This document shows, piece by piece, positions 33,534 to 44,825 of a stretch of DNA of 64,000 nt. Each line of letters opens with the position of its first letter. Positions within the stretch are counted from its first letter, which is position 1. Position numbers and translations under genes: made by a program. The stretch is from Chlamydomonas reinhardtii. Its lineage: Eukaryota > Chlorophyta > Chlorophyceae > Chlamydomonadales > Chlamydomonadaceae. The stretch spans positions 2,195,346-2,259,345 of the forward strand of contig NC_057009.1 in assembly GCF_000002595.2 (NCBI RefSeq). Direction: 5' to 3'. The notes below the pieces were generated by a model. The model saw only the letters and a program-made list of their open reading frames with translations, made no database searches and was not told the origin of the DNA.

Positions 33534-36500
33534 TCAGAACCGCAGCACGAACGCCGAGCCGCCTCCGCCGCCGCCTTCCTGGCCTGGCGCCGCTGCCCCC
33601 GCCGCCGCTGCCGCCGCCGCCGCGCGCAGCGCCGCCGCCTGCTGTTGCTGCCGGCCCGCAATGAGGCTGGGCAGCGGCGAGGCGCGCGGCCTGAAGTCCA
33701 GATACGTGATGTCGCCGGTGCCGCTGCCCACCGCCAGGCCCTCCAGGTGCGTCGCCAGCGCGGCGGCGAAGCTGTGGTGCACGCCGTCCTGTGGTAGGGG
33801 CGGGGTGGGTGCAGCGGTGAGTGGTGAGTGGTGGGGTGGTGGAGGGGTGAGTGGTGAGTGATGAGCGGTAGAGGGGTAAGTGGTGAGTGGTGAGCGGTAG
33901 AGAGGCGAGTGGTGGAGGTTGGAGGTGAGGGGCACGCGACGAAGGGGCGGTGCGGGAGTAATGCCAACTGGGTCGGGAACTGGGGCGGTATAGAGCGTTC
34001 TGATGCGTCTGCGGCAGTGTACGTGAACATATGTGTGAACGCTACGTGTGCCCTAACTAGCGGCGCGCTCTGCACAGCCGTCCACATCCCGTCCACACGT
34101 GTTTCGTTCCCCTTGCGCCCGCAACTACAAAGGCACGGTGGCACGACACGCACCTGCAGGCAGATCACGGGTTCCAGCGGCCGCCGATGCGCCGCCACCG
34201 CCTGCCGCAGCCGCGCAGCCGCCGCGCCCGGGCCGGCACTGCCGGGCCGCAGCCCCGCCGCTCCGGCACCTCCACCACGCCCCACCTGCTCCGGCAAACC
34301 AGTGGTGCTGGAGGCGGAGGAGGTGGAGGACCCTGCTGGGGCTGTGGGTGGCGTGTCGAGGCCGTTGCACTTGTACACGATGAGTCCGTCCCCCATGGCC
34401 AGCGTGACTAAGGCGCCGTGGACCAGGCTGATGGTGGTCACTGTAATTGGCGGCAGGGGACAGCAGGTTGCATGGGGGACTAAGGCTGGGTGCGTATGGG
34501 ATGATGTGGGTCCTTGTGTCTGGACCCAGGTCAGTTCCCAAACCCAGATCCAGAACCCCCGCTCCGAAGACATGGGGTGCGGACCATAGGGCTGGGGGGG
34601 AAGGGCCGCCAGGCTGCCCAAGCGCGGCGGCATCAGGCCGTTGAAACCGGGACTCGGTAGCACCCCGTTGCTAATGACTCGGCACGTCGCACAGCATACG
34701 GTGAACAAGAAACCCCAGTGTCCCTGCATCCCCATCACCGCATGCAAGAAGCGCCGCCACTCACCCGGCCCACTGTGGTCCTCTAGCGCCACCAGCGCTA
34801 CTCCGCTCAGCGCGTCCCACACCCGCACCTCCCGAACGCTGCCCGTCACCAGCACCAGCCGCTGAGAGGGCGGCAGCACTGCGCCGCGTCGCCGACGCCT
34901 GCCTAACTGTGCTGCATCGACGCTGCCGCCGGCAGCGGCCCGCTTGGGCAGCAGCGCTGCGCACGCGGTATTCGCACTGGCGTCTGGTAATAACGGCGAC
35001 ATCAGCGACGGCGGCGCCGCCAGCCCGAGGCCGTACTGCCCTGGCGGCAGCGCCTTGCCGGCGGCGGCGGCGACTGGCGGCGGCACCGCCGCACTGACGT
35101 CTAGGTCTGGCGGCAGCAGCTGATCATCACAGGCGGCGGCGGCGGCGCGGGGCAGGTAGCCGAACTTGACGGACAGCACACCCACCTGCGACCACAAGAG
35201 CGGGTTGCGAGGTGAAGGGAGAGGGAACAGGCAAAGAGCAGCAAGAGCAGGGAACAAGCGGGGACTGTTGGGTGGGCGTGCACAGCAGGTGAGCAGCAGC
35301 CAGTAGGTTTGGGAAAGCATCTAGGCCCGCAGGTTCACAAAAGCATAAAAGCCCCAAGCCTTACGAAAGCATTAAGTCAGTGGGGCGTTCGCAGTGGCGG
35401 ACGCCTGGCCCCAGATGCCCTTTCCCCCAGTGCCACCACCACAACCATCTTTACCACAATCTTATAACGCCATGCAACTCGCTGCCAACAGACCCGCCGC
35501 TCACCGTGTGGCCCTTGAGGGTGCTCAGCACGGACGCAGACGCCAGGTTCCACACACGCACCACGCCGTCCGCGCCCCCCGTCGCCACCAGCCACACCGG
35601 CAGCGCCGCAGCCGCCGCGGCCGCGGCCGCCGCCGCCTTGTTCGCCCTTGTCACGCTACCCAGGCCATCAATCGGGTCGCCGTTGGCATCGAGCCGTGCG
35701 TCCGGCGACGTACGTGAGGAGCCCGCGGCCCCAGGCCGCCCTCCTGCTGCTGGTAGGCTGGCTGCCGCTGCCGGTGTGCCTGCTCCTGCAGGCGCCTCCG
35801 GGGTTGCTGCTGAAGCCATTGGAACCTGGGATGCGGGCGCGGGCGGCTCCACCAGACTGGTGTTGAGCAGGTGCACCAGGGACGAGAGCAGGTCCACATG
35901 CGCGGCCAGCACCTGCGCAGCCACATACACAAACAGCAATGGCCGTGGCGTGTGGGTGTCACAGACGTGGGCCCAGCCGAGCACAGGAGCAGAATGCCTG
36001 CATGGTCGGTGTCAAACCGCAACCGGGAACCATACCAACCAGGGAGAGGGCGTGCGCGCAAGGCTGAATTACAACCAACCTTACCTCATCGGGCCTCGCG
36101 CTGGCGTTGTTAGGCGCATTCACAACCCCGCCCGCGGGAGGCGGCGCTGGCTGCCCGCCCGGCCCCGGGCCTGCCAGATGCGGAGACGGCGGTGCGCCCG
36201 CTGCACGGGGCGGCGCGGGCGGCGGCAACACACCCGCAGGCACTCGGGTCACGTCCATACACAACACCGGAGAGCTGTGCCCGCACAGTGTCGCCATCGC
36301 CTCCACCACCTGCGTCGGCGCCCGCGCGCCAGCTCCGTCCGCCGCTTCGCCTGCCGCGCCTGGTGCCGCCACCTGCCCTTGCCCCTGCCCCTGTCCTTCA
36401 CCGCCCAATGCTGCTCCGTCCCCTGCGCCCGCCGCGCGCGGTCCTGCTACAAGCGCTCCTCCTCCTCCTCCGTGCTCTGCTGCCTGCCTCCCGGCAACTG

Positions 36501-39082
36501 CGTCCTGCGCCGCGGCGAAGGCCGGCAGCTGCCACAGCTTGGTGCTGCCGTCCCTGCTTGAGCTGACAAGCACGCTGCTGCCCGTGAGCGGGTGGCAGCT
36601 CCACACCACGTCGCTGTGACCCGACATGGCCCGGAGCAGTGTGCGGCTGGGCACGTGCCACAGCCGGATGCAGCCGTCCACGCAGCCCGTGACAACCCAG
36701 TCCTCCCAAGCCGGATCGTACGGCGCATCGTGCGGCGGGATCATGGCAGTAGCAGCGGCGCCTCCAGCGTTGAAAAGCGCCGTGCTTGTGCCGCCGCCCC
36801 TGCCAAAGCTACTGTCATTGCCACTCCAGGGCTGCAGCTGCTGCTGAACAGGGTCAGATGTTTGCCTCAGAGGGCTGTTGCCTGTGCCGCCGTCGCTTTC
36901 GGTGTTGGGCTGCTGTGGGCCGGCGCCGTGCTGGTTGCGCGCTAGCGTGGAGAGCGGCACCAGCTGCGGCGCGGGGTGTTGGGACGTGGGCGCTGGCGCG
37001 TTGGGCGCGTAGGCGAAGCGCACGTTGGTCACTTCTGCAGGGTGGTCCAGCAGCGCGGCGGGAGACTCGGCCTCGCTGGAGTAGCGCCACGCCGCCACCC
37101 GCCGGTCCGTGGAGGCTGCGCGGTGTGAGGGCGGGGGCGTGTGTGAGGGCGCGAGGGGCTGAGGCGGCGCAGCGGTTCAAGGACATGGTCGCATGGATCT
37201 GGCGACGCTGCGAGGCCCCCACATGCCCGCCGCAAGACCCTCCAGCTCCTCTCACACCTCCTCCCCACAGCCCTAGCCACTCACCTGTGACCACCACGTG
37301 CCGCCCCGCCGCCATGGATGTCACCCAGCCCGTGTGGCCGCGGTACCGCCGCACCACCCGCACCTGCTGCGGCGGCGCAGCCGCCACCACCCCTCCTCCA
37401 CCTCCTCCACCTCCTCCAACCTCACTCGGCCCCAGCGCGAACACACGCACGCTGCCATCCCAGGCGGCGCTGCACAGCACCGGGCCCCAGGGCTCCACCC
37501 ACTGGAAGGCCAGGCACTCCACATTGCTGCTGTGCTCGCGCAGCTGGCTTTCGGCGTAACGGCCGCTGGCCCAGTTTGACTCGAGCCGCCGGTTGCGGCC
37601 CAGCATCGCCTTCAGGTCCAGGGCCGGCTGCAGCAGCGCCGCTCTGGAGCCCCCGGCAGTTGTGGAAGCTGCGGAGCAGGTGGCGGAGGAGGCAGCTGCG
37701 CCCGGCGGCTTGCCCGGCGGCGGTCGGGGCATGTGCAGCGCCGCGCCACCGCTTCCGGTCGCGCCGCCGCCTGCGCCTGCGCCCTGCTGAGGAGAGTCCT
37801 GTGCTTGCGCCTGCAGGCGGTCCAGGAAGCCTGACCGCAGGCCGCCGAGGAAGTCTTCGTGGCTGCCCGCGACGCCCGCCGCACGCACCGCCTTCACCGC
37901 CCGAATGCCGCGCACGCCCGCCACTGCCCGCGCGCCCAGGCCGGCGCCACGTCCTGGACTCTCGGGCTCGCCGCCCTCCTCGCCTGCCGTTCCCGTCGAC
38001 TGAGCCTGCTGCTGATGCTGCAGCGCCGTGCCATCTACACCAGCGCCCCTTGCGGCCGTGGCGGTGGCGGCCACGTAGGCTGCGTATGGCAGCGGGTAGC
38101 CGGCGGCGCACAGCTGCCGCACCCATAGCCAGGGCTCGCGCGAAGCGCGGCGCCAGGCGCGGCACACGGCGCTGGCCGTGGCCAGGCTGCGGGCTGGCAG
38201 TGCCTTCAGCACCTCCATCAGGCACTCGTGCGGCAGCGAGCCCAGGCCGCTGCTGCCGCTGGTGGTTGTGGTGGTGGTGGTGCCGCCGAACACCTGCGCC
38301 CAGGGCCAGGACTCCATGCCTGGGCCCTTGACAACAGGTGCTGATGTTGCTGTTGGAGCTGTTGCTGCTGGTGGTGGTGCTGCTGCTGCTGGTGTTGCTG
38401 GTGGTGGTGGTGGTGGTGCGGTTGCTCGCGCAGGCTGCGCAGCAGGTGTTGGCGTTGCCGGCGCTGTTGGCGCTGCCGGTGCTGTGGGTGCTGCGGGCGC
38501 CAATTGGTCCAGTATGCTGCTGCCCGCCGCCACCAGACCGCCGCCGTGTGGCGGTGCGCCTGCCCCCTGGCGCAGGTGAGGCGTGGGCCGCCCCCGAGCC
38601 ATCGCGCCTGCGCCGCCGGCGCCGCTGCCGCCCAGCGAGGGCCGCTCCGACGGCGGCTGCGGAAGCAGCGGCGGGCGTGGGACCACTGCCGGCTCCCCAG
38701 CGGCTGCAGCCACCGGCGCAGCAGTGGCGTCGACAGATGTTGTGGCTGTTGCTGCTGTTGCGGCTGCCACCGCTGAGCCCAGAGCTGGGGGCGCATTGGG
38801 TACAGGCGGGTCCGGCTGCAGCAGAGGCGGGGCGTCGCCGAGCAGGCGAGCAAGCCGTGGGTTTATGCGGGGCCCGCCGGACACTAAACCTGGCCCTGGA
38901 CCGCCCGCCCCTGCGCGTTCAGCTGGCGGCTGAGCAGATGGTGGCTGTGGTGTTTGCGGCGGCTGCGGCTGAAGGGGTGGATGCGGTGTCAGCCCCGGGG
39001 CAGGGGATGTAGAGCTGGAGCTGCCCGCGCCCTGCGCGGCTGCACCCGCTGCCGATACTGCCTGTTTCGTCGCCGCCGCCAA
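33534..39082 (-). CDS. F-box and WD40 repeat protein, 1399 residues
   Basis: Six exons on the minus strand, 37285-39082, 36085-37115, 35505-35912, 34765-35185, 34154-34440 and 33534-33788, sum to 4200 bases in one frame. Residues 1-270 are Pro/Ala/Gln-rich. An F-box follows (LGSLPHECLMEVLKALPARS, CRAWRRASREPWLWVRQLC), then WD-type repeats: VLCSAAWDGSVRVFAL, RYRGHTGWVTSM, WVVTGCVDGCIRLWHV, VLVSSSRDGSTKLWQL, TLCGHSSPVLCMDV, VATGGADGVVRVWNL, LVTGSVREVRVWDALSG and EGLAVGSGTGDITYLDF. Such proteins usually act as substrate adaptors of SCF ubiquitin ligases, the F-box binding SKP1 and the propeller binding the target; here this is inference from domains. Long Gly and Ala linkers separate the repeats. 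The upstream start could lie further 5'. Exons 2-5 have copies elsewhere in the window. Confidence 0.85.
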
Positions 39083-39317
39083 AGCCGCGCATTGGGTTTT
39101 GTGGTGCGCCCAATGGTCCTTTTGGCCTGTGCATGTGTAGAAGGGTTGAATGTCAGGGCTTTGTTAGGCAGCAGCGGAAGCGGAAGCTAAGTGAATGCCA
39201 TAGCACGCGGGCCAGCGGAGCGACACGCCACGCGGGTTCACGGCCACACAGCAACCCTCGCCGGCTCCTCCATCGAGTAATCATGCATCTTTCCTTGAGA
39301 CCATGACCACCACTAAG

Positions 39318-39536
39318 TTAGGTGGGGACAAGCTGAGTCCGAAGCTCCCAGCGAGGAGTAACCAACGGTGGGGCCAGAGCCAGGGCCAGCGTGCCTACAG
39401 GCCACAGTGCGTCCTGCTCGCCCCAGCGCCGCTTCAACCCACAACGCTCACATTCACGGCTGCAGTAGCGGGCAGACTTGCACTTGCCGCAGCGGAACAA
39501 GGCCTGTTTTGGACAGCATTCGCACTGGGAAGCCAT
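39318..39536 (-). pseudogene. MYND-type zinc-finger fragment
   Basis: The minus strand encodes CECCPKQALFRCGKC and SARYCSREC, the first six cysteines of a MYND finger. The expected closing His and Cys after a WK-H helix are not seen (ERCGLKRRWGEQ instead), and the frame ends after about 35 further residues. Upstream minus-strand sequence to about 39640 stays open in another frame. MYND fingers bind Pro-rich partners. It lies between the divergent WD40 and helicase genes. It may be a broken gene or a small finger protein whose other exons were not recognised. Confidence 0.45.
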
Positions 39537-39639
39537 GGGGCCCCTCAGACAGGTCAGCCGCGAATCCTAGACGCTGAGTGCAATCGCCACATACTGCATT
39601 CATAGCTGCCCATAGTGCGGTTGCACTATCAGGCAATGC

Positions 39640-40014
39640 GCATCGAAGCAGAGGAAGATGGCCTTTCGTGGTGATGCGTTGTTGGGCCTCAGCCGGATAG
39701 CTCTACATGTCTGTGAGTCAGTACCTGTGGGGATATCGTTGAGCTACTCGGCTTTGGGAAAAGAGTGCAATGCCAAGTTTGGTGATGCAAGTTACAATTG
39801 CGAGCACCGAACAAATGGAGCAAAACTGCAAGTAATAGTTTCATAGGAGACGCCAAATCCTTATTAGATAACCCTGTGTTTGGCTCGCGGCGAGGCGCTC
39901 GGCCTCGAACAGCGCTAGTTTGCCGCAGATCAGCGCAGAAGCTCTGTACATATCCTTTGTGACACAAAATAAGCTACCCCGCCTATTAGGCGGTGACTTA
40001 GTGCCGCCTGCCGA
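39640..40014. other. Upstream region of the helicase gene
   Basis: Relatively AT-rich for this window. No TATA box is obvious. It probably contains the helicase promoter and 5' leader. Confidence 0.4.
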
Positions 40015-40456
40015 ATGGCGCCCAAGGTTCTCAAGGCGACAAAGGGCAGCCGGAGCGGCGCGAATGACGGCAAGAAAGGCTCCAAGGCTGCGGGCATTGG
40101 GGCCGTGGTGGAGGGAGGCGCCATGGCCACCGCGGTGTTGCAGCGAAAGGCCGTGGGCTCGCTCTCAGGGGGCGTGGAGGCGCAAGTACGCACCCTGCTG
40201 CGGGTGAGTCCAAGCCCCGTGCGGGCCTCCTCCCCCTTTTACCGCAACTCCAGTCGATCTCGCAGCTTGAGGCGGTGGCGCAACGCTTGCATCTGCATGC
40301 AAATCAGCCTCCGGCGCGCGGCATCGGTGCAATCCGCTCACGCATGTGTTGATGCATGTTGCCTTGCCGGCTTGCCGCCCGCCTTGCTTCTACTTCACAC
40401 GCACACACACACACACACACATACACACAGTCTTTGTTGTTGATTTTCCTTTTGCT

Positions 40457-40506
<50 letters not shown>

Positions 40507-41274
40507 AGCTCCACCGTCAGGAGCTAGCGGCACAGCAGGCGCACCACTCCCAACACCAACACCAACACCGCAGCCACGAACCGCACAACGCCCACCAGCA
40601 GCAGCAGCAGCAGCAGCAGCCGCCTCAGGCGGTGGCGGTGGACGGGCGTGTGCTCGCGGCCTTCTCGGGGTTGTGGGACGCGCTGGCGGCCGCCGGCTTT
40701 GGGCCGGAGCACGTGAAGCGCGTGTTCATGGAGCTGCCGCGGGTGAGCGGGGCGGGAGGGAGGGAGGGAGGGAGGCAGGGAAGGAGGGAGGGAAGGAGGG
40801 AGGGAAGGACGGAGGGAAGGAGGGACAGATAAAGGCGGGAAGCAGGGAGAGGATGACGGAGGGAAGGAGGGAGAGGATGACGGGAAGGAGGATGGGGGTG
40901 GCCGTGAGCGTGGCGGGAGCTGTGCTGGGAATGTGCCTATGATTACGGGCGGCTGCGTGGCACACATCACACCACGCCACGCCTTCGCCAGTAGTACGTA
41001 TACCGGTCCACTTGCCACTCACCTACCCTGCGGGTGGAAGGAGGGCAGGAGGGCGAGGTATGGCATGGCGGCCTACTGTGGGGTGGTGTGGGGAGTTGTG
41101 GGGAGGTGTGGGGAGGCAGTATATGTCGGTGGAGGTGCGGCAGCGCCTGTGCGCGTGTGTGCGGTTGGGACCGTGTACGGGCCCAGCGCAAGGGCAGTCG
41201 CTGTGCGGCGTCTGTCAGGAAAGTCCGAAGCGACCCGCCCTCCCCAACCCAGCACCTACAGGTGCCGCGCGTGC

Positions 41275-41327
<53 letters not shown>

Positions 41328-44300
41328 CCTCTGTTCCTGCCCGCAGACGTCGCACCCCTCCCTGGAGGCGGCCCTGGACTGGCTGTGCCTGCACCTGCCC
41401 GCCACCGAGCTGCCCAGCCGCTTCAAAAGCCTGGGCGCGGCCGGCGCCGCCGGCGCCGCACCTGTGCGCATCCTGTCCGTTGCTACAGCCGGATCCGCAG
41501 CAGCAGCAGCAGCAGCAGCAGCTGGCGCGGGCGCGGGCGCTGCTACTGCCGGTGGGACGCAGCCGGGGGCGGAGGGCAAGGCAGACCGGCCGTGGGATGC
41601 GGACTCGGATGACGAGGGCGGCGGCGGCGAGGAGGCCGATGGGGAGGAGGAGACGGAGGCGGAGGAGGCGGGCGCGGGCCAGGCCGGGGCAGCTGGTGGC
41701 GGTGGTGGCGGCGGCGGCGGGGTGGCGGCGGGCGCTGGCGGCGCGGCCATGAAGGAGTGGATTCTGAGGTACATGGACGACCAGGCCAGCAGCGGCGGCG
41801 AGGAGGAGGATGGCGGCCAGGTGGGGGTGGGGCGGGATGCTTGAGTGGGTGGGGTGATGGGGCGTTTTCGTGGCACATGAAGTGTGTTATCTGGGTCGTA
41901 AAAATTGGCAGTGCGCATCGGTGGCGGCAGCTGGGACGGTTCATGGGACACAACCGCGGCGCAGCGCACGTAACGGTTTAGGACGCCCCTAAACCTTCAA
42001 GCAAGAGCAGAACACCTACGCGTCTCCCTTGAACACACACACCTGCCTCCCACAGGCCAAGCCCGGCTCCTCCGCCTCCTCGCTGGCGGACTTTGAGTGG
42101 GAGCTGTGGGGTGACCCGCGCGAGGTGGCGCGGCGGCGGGCGGAGCGCGGGCGGCAGCGGCTGCCCCCGGACCAGGCGCGGCAGGCGCTGGCGGAGGAGT
42201 GGGCCAAGACCAAGGAGGTGGCGGCCAGGGCCAAGTCCGCGGGTGAGGCTCGCGAAGGGGTGGGGGGACGAGCTAGCTTGGAGATGGGATGGGGTTACGT
42301 TGTTATGGGATGGAATTGAGCATGGGGAAGGGGAAGTATGTGTGTATGTGTATAGATCGGGAACGGGCATTCCAAACAGCCTGCAGGCAGCGGTCAGCCA
42401 TGCGGCTGCGTTGCTGCTGTTCGAGATCTTGATCTCCATACTCAGACGCCGGTCATGTGTACTGTGGTCGTGCTGAGACGCAGGCGACAAGGCGCGTCAG
42501 AAGGATGCCGGGCTGATGCTGCGAGACCTGAAGCAGGTGCGTGTGGCTGAGGCGGGTGGGGCCGGGAGGCGCAGGCCAGTGCGGGATGCACTTACCTGTT
42601 ACTCGGCGTCTAGGCGACACAGAATCAACTGTTCAGTGCCTCGCCAGCCCACATGCCCACGGAACCTATTGTTGCGGCGGCACCGTCAATCACTCCTTGC
42701 CTCCATTGCCGCCTCGCCACCGCTGCCCAACTGCACCCCACAACCTCACCAGCACCGCACCTGCACAGCGCAAATGCACGGCTGACAAGTGCATCGCGCT
42801 CACGTCATGGGCATTTCACAGGAGATGGCGTCTATGAAGGTCACGGAGCAGCAGCTCGAAGCGATCCTGTCAGGAGCTCCAGTGCTGCCGGCGGCCACTG
42901 CTGCTGCTGCCGCCGCCACGCCGGCTGCCGGCAAGGCGGCAGCAGGCAAGGCTGCGGCAGGCAAGGCCGCTGCAGCCTCTGCGGCTGCGGAGCCCGGTAA
43001 GGACAAGGATAAAAACAAGCACAAGGATAAGGACAAGGAAAAAGAGAAGAGCAGGGACAAGGAGAAGGGCAAGGACAAGGAGAAGAAGGACAAGAAGAAG
43101 GACAAGGACAAGGGCGACAAGGGCGATAAGGAGAAGAGTAAGAAGGAGAAGCGGAGAGAGGAAAAGCGTGAGAAGCATCGTCAGAAGCAGCAGGAGGCGT
43201 CGTCGGAGGAGGACGAGGAGGACGACGGCGACGAGGAGGAGGCCGCAGGTGTGGCGGGCGGTCCGGGTAGCGGGTGGTTGGGGCGGCGGCAGTGGCGCCC
43301 GCTTTGTCCTGTGGAGCGGGATTGGGATGGGCGAGCACCTGCACTGGAAATGCTGCCTCTCCTGTTGCCGTACTAGTAAGGTAACAAGCTGCCCACTATT
43401 GCAACGGTACCAATTGCCTTGATTCCTTGAACCTTGCAGCCCCCGCTCCCGGTGCGGCCTCTGCCGCCGCCGCCAACGCGCCGCCGCCGCCACACCGCCG
43501 GCCGCCGCCCAAGCCGGAGCCGGAGGAGATTCCGGAGAGCTGGGAGGAGCACGAAGCTGAGCAGGAGGAGCCGGAGGCAGCGCCGGCACAGCAGCCAGAG
43601 CAGCAACTGGAGGCAGCAGGGGCGGAGGCAGGCGGCAGCAGCGGCGCGGAGCAAGAGGAGGATGGGGCGGCTGAGATGGAGACGTCGGAGAGCGACGCTC
43701 CGCAGCAAGGGAGGGCGCGGGGCCGGGCAGGCGTGGAGGCAGGCGGGGATGGGGGTGACCACATGGAGCTGGGGTCAGAGGCGGAGCCGCGGGAGCGAGG
43801 CGGCCGGCGGGGCGACGGGGAGGACGACGCAGAGGGCGCGCCCGCGTTCGATGTGTTCCCCGACAACGCCACCTCAGCGCCGGTGAGATGGACAGGGAGG
43901 GGCCAGGGGGGCGGCGGTGCTGCTGGAGGCAAGGGCGGCTGCCCAGCGCATTGTGTTGTGCAGAGGAAGCCGGGTACGGGGTAGGTCCAGGACGTAAACC
44001 GGCCGGTGCACGGCCGCACTTCTTGGCCGGTTATCCAGCGCTAAACTACCAAACTGGTGGTATACGTCACGTGGATAAACATGGCCCCACGGTCAACAGC
44101 AGCTTGGATTCGCAGCTTTCACTGCGTTGCCGCCCGCCTGCTGCAGGGTGTGTCGGAGGCCGCCGCCGCGGCCGCCTCCAAGCCCAAGCCCAAGGATGAT
44201 GACGAGCCTTTCCTGCTGCCCGGGCTGTTCGACGAGGACCTCAACGCCGCTGACGGCGCTGAGGCCGCCGCCGCGCCGGCGCCCTCGGCACTGCTGCGCG

Positions 44301-44735
44301 CGGCCGCCGCGGCGGCGGAGGCAGGCGCGGGCGGCAAGAAGGCGGCCGGGGGCAAGAAGGCGGCGGGCGGCAAGCCCGCGGCGGCGCCTGCACCGGTGAG
44401 CGCACGTGTAACTCGCACTTGATCAGTAATGCTGTTGTCGGTTTAGAACGTTTTTCAAGTTCTGGGCAGTATTACGCTCCGTCTCCCTCCCCCTATCACG
44501 ATGTGCCCTCTGATGCCGGTTACGCAATCCGTTAAACCGAAAATCCGTGATCCCCAGGAGCCGCCCAAGACGCCCCGCGCGCTGCTGTCCCAGCTGTGCA
44601 TGAAAATGGCCTGGTCGCAGCCGCGGTACGAACGGCTGGCGGCGGCGGCGGCGGCGGAGGGCGGCGGCGGCGGCTTCCGCTACAACGTGGTGCTGGACCT
44701 GGGGCCGGCCAGGTAGGCGTGTGCGTGTGCGCAAG

Positions 44736-44774
<39 letters not shown>

Positions 44775-44785
44775 ATGTGCGTGCG

Positions 44786-44825
<40 letters not shown>

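Noticed and set aside
38178-39012. Long plus-strand ORFs opposite the F-box/WD40 gene
   Set aside because: They are shadows of the Ala/Pro-rich N-terminus on the minus strand. The minus frame carries the F-box and joins in frame with five more exons.
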